Source: Ulota crispa
Lineage: Eukaryota > Streptophyta > Bryopsida > Orthotrichales > Orthotrichaceae
Direction: 5' to 3'
Assembly: GCA_963920765.1 (NCBI GenBank)
Contig: OY987248.1
Location: 17,766,539 to 17,830,538, forward strand
Length of the DNA: 64,000 nt
Each line of letters begins with the position of its first letter. Position 1 is the stretch's first letter. Both the position numbers and the translations under genes were made by a program. The notes under the pieces are model-generated. The model worked only from the letters and a program-made list of their open reading frames with translations. It was not told where the DNA came from and searched no databases. This document shows positions 46,556 through 58,440 of the stretch, piece after piece.

Positions 46556-46812
46556 GGACAATGCTATTTTGTGAACGTATAACAATGAGTTATGAGTGGT
46601 GAGCCATGATTCTTTTAGTAGGAACCAATTTTGAGCTCAAAATAAATGGAAAGCTAAATAACCAACAAGTTTTTCAAGGGATGAAAGCTTTGAACACACA
46701 ATTATGGGGCCCTATGCACACAATCATAGGTGAAATTTAGTATATCAACAAAAAAAATCAAAGCTCATTGCTCACAGCTCACGGCTCATGGATCCTAGCT
46801 TAGGATGTCTTC
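46556..46812 (+). repeat. Dispersed repeat family L, copy 2
   Basis: Begins near GGACAATGCTATTTTGTG and ends near GGATCCTAGCTTAGGATG. Shares AGTAGGAACCAATTTTGAG and GGGGCCCTATGCAC with the other copies. Here AGTAGGAACC is uninterrupted, giving the empty site for the MITE inside copy 3. Confidence 0.65.
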
Positions 46813-47304
46813 ATTGTCACTACTCACAAATAAGATAAATGTACATCTTTCCACCCAAAGCTGAATTCCACCTTCACTACACCCAAATCATCATATATTT
46901 TGGACTATTGATTGATGTCAACTAGTAGTTATTGTAGTTTACAATAACTTTGCCTATTATCACAAATCATTATGACAAGCAAGTTCACAAATTCTAGGGA
47001 ATGTGTATGTGAGAAACTTGTTTATCCTTTTAGACTGTTAGTAATAGCATTATTTTGATGAATTTCAATCCATTACATATTGAAAAAAATAAGGATAAAT
47101 GTTATCAATCAAAATAAATGTGGTCCACAATATATGATGATTTTGGTGTAGTCGCATATCCAGCTCGATTGAATGACGGCAAAATTATTAAAGGGATGGT
47201 AATGAGTACACATATCTAATATCTTGCTTGTTGTTGGAATTCCTAGACATAATCCCTATTCAAAACATTACTTTTCCAGGTTTCCTAAGTTAAAAATAAT
47301 TGAT
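46813..47304. other. Spacer without recognisable feature
   Basis: AT-rich, no gene or paired termini seen. Confidence 0.45.
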
Positions 47305-47308
47305 TTAA

Positions 47309-48085
47309 CCCCTGAGCACCCTAGTGCCCCAAAATACAGCCTCTTACAATTTCCAAGCCTTGTTTTGAGGGACTAGATTTAATTTTTTGATCTTGCTATA
47401 AACTACAATTATGAAAGCATTCAAGTTGTCCATGTCAATGGAGTAATGGTAAGGAAAGCCAAATGTTGTACAAGTGCTACAAGAGATTTGATTGGGTGAA
47501 AACACCATATGGAGCGTGGTGGCATTGTATAGGGCGTGGTGGCAAGCAGGGTTTTACAAGCTGCAACCAGTCAATATCCCTTGCAAGCTTCCTTATGTAA
47601 ACTTTATGGTAGTGGGAAAGTTGTTGATAAGGGTTCAAGCATGTTCTAGATCTTTATTATGGCAACCGTCACCGGCTGTGCTGGTCATTGTTTTTCATGC
47701 AATAGCAATTTGAAACCCTAAAACTTGACATAAAAAGAATTACAATCTTCAATAATTTACAAGTGTGTGCATTCACATCTAATCTTGCTGCTCACAAAAA
47801 TTGAGATGAATCTGAGGCTTATAGAAATTTGTTAAAATTATTAAATAGCAAGTCTTTGTCAAGAAATCAAAATTTATCATCACATGTTGTTTGATCAAAT
47901 GTTATAATCTCCCATCTCTCGTGGTGAATTGTTCCCAAAAGTTGCAAACCATTTTCTAAATAGGTGTTTCACTACTTTCAATGGTGAATTTTTATGGATC
48001 ATCCAATTGACCAAGATACAATGCAGTAAAGTTGTCAAGTTATCAATACCCTGATTTTGGTGAAAACGGCCTAGGCGTTCAGGGG
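47309..48085 (+). mobile_element. TTAA element family J, long copy (777 bp)
   Basis: Ends CCCCTGAGCACCCTAG and GGCCTAGGCGTTCAGGGG, with TTAA on both sides (47305-47308, 48086-48089). The terminal motif is CCCCTGAGC instead of CCCCTAAAG, which sets family J apart. The frame at 47492-47713 inside it has no recognisable domain. Confidence 0.75.
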
Positions 48086-48282
48086 TTAAAACAGAGAGAT
48101 CCTTGTTGTAGAATGTTAGGGATGAGAGCGGATGAAGGGATAACGTAATATCTGGTACCCACCCCATGGCAGTATCAGATTTCTCTTTATCCTTGAGTTG
48201 ATGTGTTTTTCTGTGTTTGTCTTGGAAATGACAGAGGGAGGGATAGAAGGTTTGTGAGACATGCATGGATGGTGTCCATTAA

Positions 48283-49239
48283 CCCCTAAAGGACCAAGGG
48301 CGTTTTTGAGAAAAAATCTCAGAAACTGCCAACTTTTATTGCATTGCTCAAAATTGAAATTAAAAATCTGTTTTCTCAATTTCAATCGTACAAAAGTGTG
48401 CAAAACAAATTAAATAGTATGTGCAAAAAAAATTCAGCCCATTTGAACAGGTAGATTGTAAGATTATAATATTTGAAGTGAGAAAAACTACTTTTGTTTA
48501 TTCCTGCAAAACAAGGTCAGCAGACTTTGACTCTTCCTAGAGTAAAATTTTTGTTCTACACAAATTTGAGATTTTTGACCATTCACAAGTATATGATGTT
48601 AGGTTCACTCACAAAAAAATTCAGATGCAAAAGTACAATCTAGCTTGTTCTAAATCATCCTCCAATGCAAAGAGGTTAAGCAAATTGGCAATACATTAGT
48701 CATTCTTTCATGATTTCTAGTGCAATGAGGAAGTGTTTTATTTGAAATCTAAATGGTGAAAGTTAGAGACAAACATTCAAAACATATGAAAAAAAGTTTG
48801 AAGAGCTTCGGGTATATAAATTGAAAGATAATAAGGTTTGAAGTTAGAGGATTTTTTTTCTTTCTAGAAACTGCCCAAACATAGTTAACAAAGTTTGACT
48901 CCCTTCAAAATGAGATGTGAGATCTCAAGCTTCTTTTCTTTTTTTGACAATTGTACATTATATTTTTTTAGTAACATACTTGCCAAATTTCAAAAGTGGA
49001 TGAAAGTTTTAGCATAGGATTCTCAAAAGATTCCCAAACTGCCCAAGCTGCCCTATTTCTTTTGTGCAACATAATTTTTGAACCAAGCATCCGATTGGGG
49101 AAAAAATTACATTTCCACTTAGAAAATACTTATCTGCACCTTATGTAACAATTTTGAGAAAATCAAATAAAAATTAACTCCATACGATCCTACCCAAGTT
49201 CTCAAGTGGCTTTTCAATAGCCACTTGGTCCTTTAGGGG
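48283..49239 (+). mobile_element. TTAA element family C, copy 2 (957 bp)
   Basis: Ends CCCCTAAAGGACCAAGGG and CTTGGTCCTTTAGGGG, with TTAA on both sides (48279-48282, 49240-49243). Closely matches 13630 and 50643. The frames across its left end are not genes. Confidence 0.88.
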
Positions 49240-49458
49240 TTAATGTTTGCACAAAATTCCACTTGCATGGGAATCTATGATATTAGGATGGTTAGGTTCG
49301 TGCCTTTGTGGTTATCAATCCAGTTACTCTATAAGTGGCAACAAAGGGGGACCTCCCAATAAACGGACCCTTGCACAACTCTCTATGAAGGGAAACCCAA
49401 AGACATCAACGGCCTCCCATATGACCACATTTCTCAACTCTCACCCCTGCTTTCTTAA

Positions 49459-50351
49459 CCCCTGAAGGACCAACCACATATTTTCTCAAAAAACACTCAA
49501 AATTGTCATTTTTTAGTGATTTAATCCCAAAAACAATTTTTTCAAAAAAGATCAAATCTAATCATAGGATTTTGTAGTAGAATCATTCAAGAACATACCA
49601 TGAAAATTTTGTGAAGTTTGATTGTACAGATTGAGAGATATGATCATATGAAGGTAGTACATCAAGTTTTTTTTACCCTTGCCCAAAATTTTCAGGTGTC
49701 TTTGACCATGTGTGGTGAAATTTTTTTGCACTATTGGTGTTGAATAGATTTGTCCAACATGCCCTAAATCATGTTGGGCATATCTCTACAAGTTTTTGTG
49801 ACCAACCAAGACATGGAACACACCCTCCAATCCTCCATGGCCTTGCATTGCAAACATGTGCTTGAAATTCACACAACACTGAATCTTTTGCCAACCATAT
49901 TTTCTAAATAAATATTAAAGAAAATGAAAATCTAAGCGGCAATTGGAAGAATTTAGCTTCATTGACAAAAAAAAGATTGGAAAAAAACTAAATCTCTACT
50001 AGCTATTGCAATTCATAGGTTAATGTATTTATCAAGTACAATAATATAATTATTTAGTACACTATTGCTTTGGAGAGATTCCAATGAAGGGTCATCTCTT
50101 CATTGGTTCCCCTTGGGAGATGTTAACAAAAAATGACATACCTAAATTGCCCCTCCAACTAAAATATACATGTTTGCCCTTATAACTTTTGAACCATAAA
50201 TAAGGATTCAATAAAAAGTGTTCTCCCACGTAACTCTTGCAAAACTCTACCTTTAGAAAAAAAAATTATAAAATTTAATCATAAATTGCAGTAACATGAC
50301 CTTGCCCAAAATCCCATTTATCCCTTGAAGGGACAAAAGGTCCTTTAGGGG
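49459..50351 (-). mobile_element. TTAA element family I, copy 2 (893 bp)
   Basis: Starts CCCCTGAAGGACCAACC after TTAA (49455-49458) and ends AGGTCCTTTAGGGG; TTTTAA follows in place of a clean TTAA. Reverse orientation of 35482 at almost the same length (893 versus 891 bp). Confidence 0.83.
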
Positions 50352-50642
50352 TTTTAAAAGAACTGATAAATTTGGGTTATTGCAAACAAAGACAAGTGTA
50401 AAGAGAATATCAAAGAAATGCAGAAATTTACTGAAATCATGATCATAATGTAAATGAATATCACAATAGAATTGTTGTAATTGTACCCATAACCCAGGGT
50501 CTATAATCTCTCTTTCAAAAAGAGATGATGGGTTTTCAAAAGTAAAAAATATATATTTTAGTCAAATTTCAAATATGTGACATCCAAAATACCACCAAAA
50601 GAGATGATGCGGTGAGTTTGACCCCAAGTTTGCAAAGTTTAA

Positions 50643-51644
50643 CCCCTAATTGACCAATGGTGCTTTTGAGAAAAGATCTCAGAAACTGCCAACTTTTTGT
50701 GCATTGTCCAAAATTGAAATTAAAACCTTTTTCCTCAATTTCAACCGTACAAAAGTGTGCAAAACAAATAAAATAATATGTGCAAAAAAATTCAGCCCAT
50801 TTGACCAGGTGGATTGTAAGATTATAATGTTTGAAGTGCAAAAAACTACTTTTCTTTATTTCTGCAAAACAAGGTCAGCTAACTTTGACCCTTCCTAGAT
50901 TAAATTTTTTGCTTTACACAAATTTGAGCTTTTTGACCCTTCACAAGCATATGATGTTAAGTTCACTCACAAAAAATTTCAGATGCAAAAATACAATTTA
51001 GCTTGTTCAGAATCATCTCCAATGCAAGGAGGTTTAGTGAATTGGCAATACATTAGTCACTCTTTCATGATTTCTAGTGCAATGAGGAAGTCTTTTATTT
51101 GAAATCTGAACGGTATAAAGTTAGAGACAAACATTTGAAACATATGAATTTTTTTTGAAGAGCTTGGGTTTATAAATTGAAAGATAACAAGGCTTGAAGT
51201 TAGAGGATTTTTTTTTTCTTGAAACTGCCCAAACATAGTTAACAAAGTTTGACTCCCTTCAAAATGTGATGTGAGAGCTCTATTTTTTTTTTTTTTTTTT
51301 GACAATTGTACACCATGTTTTTTTAGTAACATACTTGCCAAATTTCAAAAGTGGATGAAAGTTTTAGCATAAGATTCTCCAAAGATGCCCAAATTGCCTA
51401 AGCTGCCCAAACTGCCTAAGCTGCCCAAAGTGCCTAAGCTGCCCAAACTGCCTAAGCTGCCCAATTTCTTTTGGGCAACATAACTTTTGAACCAGGCATC
51501 CAATTGGAGAAACATTACATCTCCACTTAGGGAATACTTATCCGCACTTTGTGTGACAATTTTGAGAACATCCAATAAAAATTAACTCCATATGACCCTA
51601 CTTGAGTTCTCAAGTGGTTGTTGAACAGCCACTTGGTCTTTTAG
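50643..51644 (+). mobile_element. TTAA element family C, copy 3 with internal expansion
   Basis: Starts CCCCTAATTGACCAATGG after TTAA (50639-50642) and matches the other C copies to CACTTGGTCTTTTAG, where it abuts the next element. The junction TTTTAGACCC looks like two back-to-back elements that shared a TTAA and then lost about 6 bp. An 18-bp tandem expansion sits at 51386-51462. Confidence 0.8.
51386..51462 (+). repeat. 18-bp tandem repeat inside family C copy 3
   Basis: CTGCCCAAACTGCCTAAG is repeated about four times. The copies at 13630 and 48283 hold only one to two such units, so the expansion is private to this copy. Confidence 0.85.
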
Positions 51645-51884
51645 ACCCTTAAAGGATGTTGTTGTTTTGTATGTAGACTCTTGTGTTGTATACGGATGGG
51701 GTATTTGGATAGCATATGAATTCCATTGGAGTTGTAAATTTCAAGTCAAGTCATAAACATACTATTGGTCAACTAAGAATTTTTGGGGAATTTTAGGCAT
51801 TTTTCATATAATAGTTTCTTCAAGTACTAAATGATTCTTGTACAAATACAGACAACACTTTGGGTAGGCAACATCCTTTAGGGA
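51645..51884 (+). mobile_element. TTAA element family O, copy 1 (240 bp)
   Basis: Ends ACCCTTAAAGGATGTTG and CAACATCCTTTAGGGA, followed by TTAA (51885-51888). Matches 56470-56707 throughout, including AAGTCATAAACA and TATTGGTCAA. Confidence 0.75.
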
Positions 51885-52027
51885 TTAAGTTAGTGAGTTG
51901 GCACTCTTGGGGGGGGGGTATGTAATCTTGACACCCCCCCTTCACTGAGCGGATTTCTGTGCTCTTACTTTTGTTATTCAAAAAACAACAAAATAGAAAA
52001 GGACAAAGGGTGCAAATCACGGTTTAA

Positions 52028-52944
52028 TCCCTAAAGGACCAGACCCCTTTTTAGAAACATAGTGATTTTGGGCAGGTACCCGTGATTGGAGCTTTTCATA
52101 TTTTAGGCTGGAATTTTAACAGAATGTGGGCACAAGGTTTATCTTTGATATGCACTAAATTTCATGACATTTGGAATTATGAGTAAAAAGTTATGGCCCA
52201 ATATGTTGTTTTTTACATTTGTCAGGCAATTTGGGCAGATTTTTAAAAATCACTTTTTTCATAAATAAAATTTTAAATTGGTTTTGGAGATTCATGTGAA
52301 TGTAGGAAGCTTTCAATCATTCTATTTTGATCAATGAGATGAAAGTTATGAGGATGTTTTGTTTGCGGGCAATTATGGATTCTCTACTCTAAAATAAACT
52401 TTGAAGTCCTTTATTTTACTCAATTTTCAACATTTTGGGAAAAAAAAAGAAGAAGAAATGAAAGGATAAAGATTGTTTATGACAACATTATGACCATTGG
52501 GATTGGCATTTTTCATTTCCATAATTAAATTCTTAACAATTTGGTGTTTTGAATCATTCTCTACTTCTTTTTACTTACTCATTTTTTTCCATATGTTATA
52601 TAATTCCAAATGATTTGAAACTTTTTTGACATGCACTTTACTTAGGTGAAATAAGATATTTAGAGAAGCACCACCCACATGGCTTTTTTTCCTCAGGAAT
52701 TTCACCTTCTGAAGGGCAGCTGCCCGAATTTTCACAAGATGTTTTTGAATATTCAAACCATTCTAACTTCCAATCCATGTGGTGGAAAACTCTGAAATTT
52801 TTCCACATCTTCTATAACCATTCTTTTACAAGATCCTATAGTCACATATGCATAAAAATGTTTTTGTTTTCAAATTTGGTTGATGCTCTAAAAATGGCAA
52901 TTTTGAAGAGTTTTTGGTGAAAACTTTGCTTGGTCCTTTAGGGG
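52028..52944 (+). mobile_element. TTAA element family B, copy 2 (917 bp)
   Basis: Ends TCCCTAAAGGACCAGA and TTGGTCCTTTAGGGG, with TTAA on both sides (52024-52027, 52945-52948). Full-length match to 11132-12042. Confidence 0.88.
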
Positions 52945-52948
52945 TTAA

Positions 52949-53361
52949 ATTTTAGAGTAAATCAAATATCTAGTAGTTTTTTTAGTGGTAAAGGTAGAAT
53001 TTGATTCATTTGCATGATGCAAGCAATTCAAGATGAAAGTTTGCAAATTATAAAAAAGAAGTTGTAGATTAGGGAGAAGAAAACAGAAGTAGTTTTGCTT
53101 GTTGAATATAAAAGACATCTCCATCTACAAAACATCTTAAAGCTTTGATTGAATTGCATAATTTTATAGAAATGAAATGAAATGAAATTGTTTGAGATAT
53201 CTAGCTAAAATTGGAATAGCTGAATCAATATGTAAAACCAACTATCTCTATTGGTACCAACACTTCCTACTTGTAAAAGTATTATTGAAAAAATGATTGA
53301 TTGTAATTTTGCATTAAAACATGTTAACCTATACATAAGAGACCATTGTTTTTGCAATGCA
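52949..53361. other. Spacer without recognisable feature
   Basis: AT-rich, no gene or termini seen. Confidence 0.45.
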
Positions 53362-53365
53362 TTAA

Positions 53366-53828
53366 CTCCTAAAGCCTTAAATAGTAATTTTTGGCAACAT
53401 AATGATTTTGGGCAGCTCACTACAAATGGCTTTTTCATTATTTTTCTTTGAAATTTTCACACATTATGTGACCAAGGAGTAGCTTCAAGGTCCAATAGTT
53501 TTCATGACTTTTGACTTCATGGTTCAAAAGTTAATGCATGATATGTAGCTTTCTTTGCTTGTCGGGCAGCTCAAGCAAATAAAAAACTTCTTTAAAAATT
53601 ATATATTTATTTTGTATTTATTTTTTGAAATTGGTTCTTTTTTATATATATGTAGCTAGGAAGTAGGAAGCTTTGAGTCATTCAATTTTGATTAATGAGA
53701 TGAAAGTTATGAGGAGTTTGGTTTGCGGGTAGGTATAGTTTTGACTTTTGAGAAACTCCATACCTACCCGCAAATTAAAACTCATAACTTTCATCTCATT
53801 AATCAAAACTAATTGATTCAAAGCTTGC

Positions 53829-53862
<34 letters not shown>

Positions 53863-54134
53863 AGAACCAATTTCAAAAGTAAAAATAAAATAGGTATATA
53901 ATTTTTAAAGAAGTTTTTTATTTGCTTGAGCTGCCCGACAAGCAAAGAAAGCTACATATCATGCATTAACTTTTGAACCATGAAGTCAAAAGTCATGAAA
54001 ATTGTTGGACCTTGAAGCTACTCCTTGGACACACCATGTAGGAAAATTTCAAAGAAAAATAATGAAAAAGCCATTTGTAGTGAGCTCCCTAAAACAATTA
54101 TGTTGCCAAAAATCAATATTTAGGGCTTTAAGGG
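53366..54134. mobile_element. TTAA element family P, end-to-end palindrome (769 bp)
   Basis: Starts CTCCTAAAGCCTTAAATA and ends AGGGCTTTAAGGG, with TTAA on both sides (53362-53365, 54135-54138). The two halves are complementary almost base for base outside an AT run at about 53829-53856 in the right half. The centre shares GATGAAAGTTATGAG and GCGGGTAGGTAT with families A and B. The frames at both ends are mirror images of each other and not genes. Confidence 0.88.
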
Positions 54135-54138
54135 TTAA

Positions 54139-55099
54139 GAATTACTCCGTATTTTTTAATTGTGATATTATCTTGAGTTCTATGTGCAAAACTTGAAGAT
54201 ATTGTTAAGTCGTTTGAATTGTTTGTATGCAATTTCTTCATTTATTTCATGTTATATTTTGGGTTTTTTGTGCATAATTTTTTTAGTATGGCATTAAACA
54301 TGAACAATAAAATGTTTTCAAGTTTTTTTTAATGTGCTGAGTTTTATTATCAAAATGTAAATTTTCTAAAAGTTTTTAAATATATTGAAATTTCAACCCT
54401 TTTACATAAATTACGTCAAATTTAGTTTCTCCAAAAGATTTTTTTTGTTTCGTTCATGATTTGGATTTTCATTTGCCAAACTACAAAAGATACAAAATAT
54501 AACAATAAAAAGAGGTCTCACAAATTCAAAAGAATAATTCTAAGTTTTTTGGTTGGATACAATTTTGGATGATGTTCCTTTTTTACATTTTAGTTATTAA
54601 AAGATAGCAAAGAATACACTTGTTGAATTATTAAATTAAAAACAAGAATTTGGGCTTTGAATTTTCCGATATCAATAATGTGATGATATCATATGATATG
54701 TAATAACACATTTGACACTTCCCTGTCAACAAATATCATCAACTTAAGCCTATATTTAAGGTTGATTTCTTCTTAATTAAAAGTACTCTAGCAATTTACT
54801 ATATGACTACATACATGACAGTAGACATATTCAACAACTCATTTGAAATTTCACCACAGAGTTCAAGGCTTAACACTTTGTGAAATCTTTGGCCTTTATT
54901 TTACATGCTTTATATATTGATTGACGTGATTGACATGATTGACAATTGATGTTTGATTTTGTATTGTTATTATTAGATTTTGATCACTATTTGATAATGA
55001 TTTTAAATGCCAATATGATGTCTCAGTAACAATTGTGTTGCTAAATCAATCATTTATAAGTGCTTAGATGAAAAGATAGGTATTGGATTACTCACAATA
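54139..55099. other. Stretch without recognisable gene
   Basis: Strongly AT-rich, no gene or termini seen. Confidence 0.45.
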
Positions 55100-55690
55100 T
55101 TATGACTAATTTTGTTGATAAATTTGTATCTTGCTTTAAAGAACACATTGGAATCAAAAGTTAGGTGCAACATTGGGTACTTCTTTACCAACAATATTGG
55201 ATCTTGTTTTAATGAAATTATGTAATGTTCTTTAACTATACAAAATGGATCTCTCTTTAACACCAAAATTAAAATCTCCTTTATGAAAAACATTGACATT
55301 AACATTATTAAAATCTTGACTATTTTCATTTTACCAAGGATAACATTCTATTTTGTTTTAGTGTCAACATTGGATCTTGTATTATTGGCCACTTACATTA
55401 CTCTACTTTCAAGATTGAATTTTCTTAGTGATAATATTGAATCTTGCTTTAGCTACAACAAAATGTTTTTAGTGATAGACACATTGCATATAGTCCCATT
55501 GGATTGGATCATGCTTTACTAACGACTCTTGAATTCTTGCAATACAATTAGAGTTGCTATATTAACAACATGGGGTCTGATTTTATGTGCTATTTTAGAT
55601 ATTTTTTAATGATAATTTGAAACTGATTTTATTAACAACATTGAATTTTGGTTTATGACCACAATTTTATATAACTTTACTAATATTTGG
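55100..55690 (+). repeat. Degenerate minisatellite, CAACATTGGATCTTGTTTTA type
   Basis: A unit of roughly 33 bp (ATTGGATCTTGTTTTA plus AACAACATTG) recurs many times with drift. The open frames on both strands here are produced by the repeat. Confidence 0.6.
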
Positions 55691-56465
55691 ACATCTATAC
55701 CATTGTCCTTTTTGGGGGGCACTCTATGTATATTTTGAGTACTCCGTGCAGCAAGGGTTTTTTTTTGGATGCTATTTAATTTGTAGGCAAGAATAAAAGA
55801 ATCCCTATAATTACTTATAATTGGCAAAATGGCTTATTTGATGGAAGTTTATTATTACTTATACTTTCCATTCTAGTGTAATTTATTCTACGCTATATTC
55901 TTTATAAAGAAAAACCTAAAATTGAAAAACAAGTTGAAAAGAGAAGGATTAGACAAAGATGTATACAACCCTTTTGTTTTCTTCCTAAAGCCTTGAAGCT
56001 ACCCATTTTATTTTGAATAAATTGGGTATTTACTTGCCCAAAAAAAAACGTCTAACCTAGTTGTGCACATAGGTTATAATAAATTTAGTCAAGAGGATCC
56101 AATATATGACAAACTAAATCCTATGTACACAATACTAATGACCCACATTTCTAGGCTACATAAATTACTTATAAATGATTTTTGGTCTTCAATAGTTCCT
56201 ACCTTATTTGTAAGTTTGTTGTAAATTTTACCCAAAATGGATAAAAAGCTATCTACATTTTGCAGCACTTTGTTTCTATAATGCAATAAGTTATCCCCAG
56301 ATTGTTCTACAAAGATGGCATGGCATGCAAGAGATGAAAGCTCTAACTTTCAAATTTGAGGCAACATTTTTAAGTTCAATCACCACAGTCTTCCTAGCAT
56401 ATTAGTCACTACCACATGATGAGTCAATTATATTTATTTTTCTCACAATTTATGACAAGGAAGAC
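55691..56465. other. Spacer without recognisable feature
   Basis: AT-rich, no gene or termini seen. Confidence 0.45.
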
Positions 56466-56469
56466 TAAC

Positions 56470-56707
56470 CCATTTGAGATATTGTTGTTTTATATACGCT
56501 CTCCCATGTTGTATATGGATGGAGCACTTGAATAACATATGAATCCAATTAAAGTTGCAGATTTCAAGCCAAGTCATAAACACATTATTGGTCAATTAGG
56601 ACATTTTGGAAAGTTTTTGGCATTTTTCATAAAGCCATTTCTTCCAATACTAAATGCTCCTTGTATGAATACAGCCAACAAATAGGGTAAGCAATATCCT
56701 TAAGGGG
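56470..56707 (+). mobile_element. TTAA element family O, copy 2 (238 bp)
   Basis: Starts CCCATTTGAGATATTGTTG after CTAA and ends CAATATCCTTAAGGGG before TTAA (56708-56711). Full-length match to 51645-51884, more decayed at the left end. Confidence 0.72.
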
Positions 56708-56711
56708 TTAA

Positions 56712-57024
56712 CTTTCTCCCCATGAAGAAATCCAAATCAACTGAGGCACACTCTTACGATTTTGCAGGTACAAAAGAAGGCACAGGCTTCTTCATGGAAG
56801 GAATTCCATTCTGAAAGATTCAATAGTAAACGCACTAGAAACTAAGACACTCAAATACGTTTATAAATAACCACCTTGGACGTATTGCACAACTTTTTCA
56901 TGTGGTTCACCTGGTTGGAGTTTGGAACACTATGGCTATGGCACCATGCACTTAGCAAAAGCATCAACACATGATTGAGTATTGTGGAAAGCATGCACAA
57001 CCACAACCCTAAAAATATGGCCAT
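56712..57024. other. Spacer without recognisable feature
   Basis: No gene or element termini seen. Confidence 0.4.
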
Positions 57025-57028
57025 TTAG

Positions 57029-57984
57029 CCCCTAAAGGCCCAAGCTCATTTTTTTTTGTGAAAATCACTCAAAACTGTCACTTTTGGAGGAGTGAGGAGA
57101 AATGTAAATTTTTCTATTTTTATTTTTTGGAAATCCAACTGTAAGATCTTGCCCTAGACAATGGAAGGTACTTATGCAAAAAAAAGTTAGCTCATTCTAG
57201 ATGGTGAGGAGTGAGATATTCACATAAGAACTGAAAAAAAAAAGTTTTTTTCACTGCTACCCAAAAATTTCAAAGGCCTTTGACAGCTCTTATATCAAAA
57301 AAATTGCTCTATGCAAAGTTGTGGTTTATTTTTCCCATGTAAAAGACCAAGGTAGGTAAATGTGGGAGAATTTTCAAATGAAACAAAGGTGTGAATCATA
57401 CTTTGTAAAATCCTGCAATGCCGTAAGGTCATGAAATTTGCATATACACTAGGCGAATTTGGAGGATTTATGTAAAATTCAAAAACCCAAATTACTTTGA
57501 TCCAAATGGTGAAAACCAAGGAATCTTAGTCTATTACAACTTGGAAAAGAAAAAGCCAAAAAAATATACATAAATTGCTCAAAATAGTAAAGCAAAAAGT
57601 TTTACAAGGGGGAAAAAGAATGGAGGTGTGGGAATCTCATACCTACCCGCAAACTAAAACTTCTCATAACTTTCATCTCATCTATCCTAATTGAATGATT
57701 CAAAGCTTCCCAAATACATAAAAATTTAAAGAACCAATTTCAAAAATTTATTTAAAAAATTTGCAGTTTTTTTTAAATTTTATAGCCTAATTCTCCCTTG
57801 ATTTTTAGTTATTCATGCATAACTTCTTCAATAATTGTCAGAATGGAGAAAAAATTATACTCCTATTTAGGTCTTCACATTCCCCACCTTGAATAAAAAT
57901 TTTAGAAAATCATGCAAAGTAGGATAACCATAGGTATCTGCCCAAAATCCCATTTATCCCCAGAGGACAATGGGCCTTCAGGGG
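57029..57984 (-). mobile_element. TTAA element family A, full-length reverse copy (956 bp)
   Basis: Ends CCCCTAAAGGCCCAAGC and GGGCCTTCAGGGG, flanked by TTAG on both sides. TTAG on both flanks suggests either insertion at a variant TTAG target or parallel mutation. Colinear in reverse with 9692. Confidence 0.83.
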
Positions 57985-57988
57985 TTAG

Positions 57989-58438
57989 ACGTTTCATCAA
58001 TTCACCATGAACCCAATAAATAGATGCAAACAAGAGTTTTCCTTTGCAAAGGAATGGGAAGCTTAATTGTCATTCTTCTCTAATTCTTCAAACACAAACA
58101 TGACTTTGCAGCCGCCAGTGTTCTTCATTCAAGCTATTCAATTAATGGCCTAGGCAATTCTAGGGTTGTCCCCCTTCTGTGTCCTTTGGGATTGTCCAAA
58201 TCTAAAATTTATTTAACTATGAATAAAAGCTTACATAAAAAAAAAAGTGAAAAAATCTTTAAAAGTTATTAGATGTTCATTTGAATTTTGCACTTTTAGA
58301 ATACTATCAAGGTTTGCTTTGCCACAAAGCCTTTCTGCCCCAAACTTCAATTTTACCATGGTTAAAGCTAACAAACATTGTTCATGAAAGCATTATGCAA
58401 TAGAATTGGTGGTCTAAGCAAGAAAAACCAATTTTGGC
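57989..58438. other. Spacer without recognisable feature
   Basis: No gene or paired termini seen. Confidence 0.4.
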
Positions 58439-58440
58439 TA

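Noticed and set aside
51345..51575. Repetitive LGSLGSLG frame on the minus strand
   Set aside because: It is the 18-bp repeat inside family C copy 3 translated; no such frame exists in the other copies.
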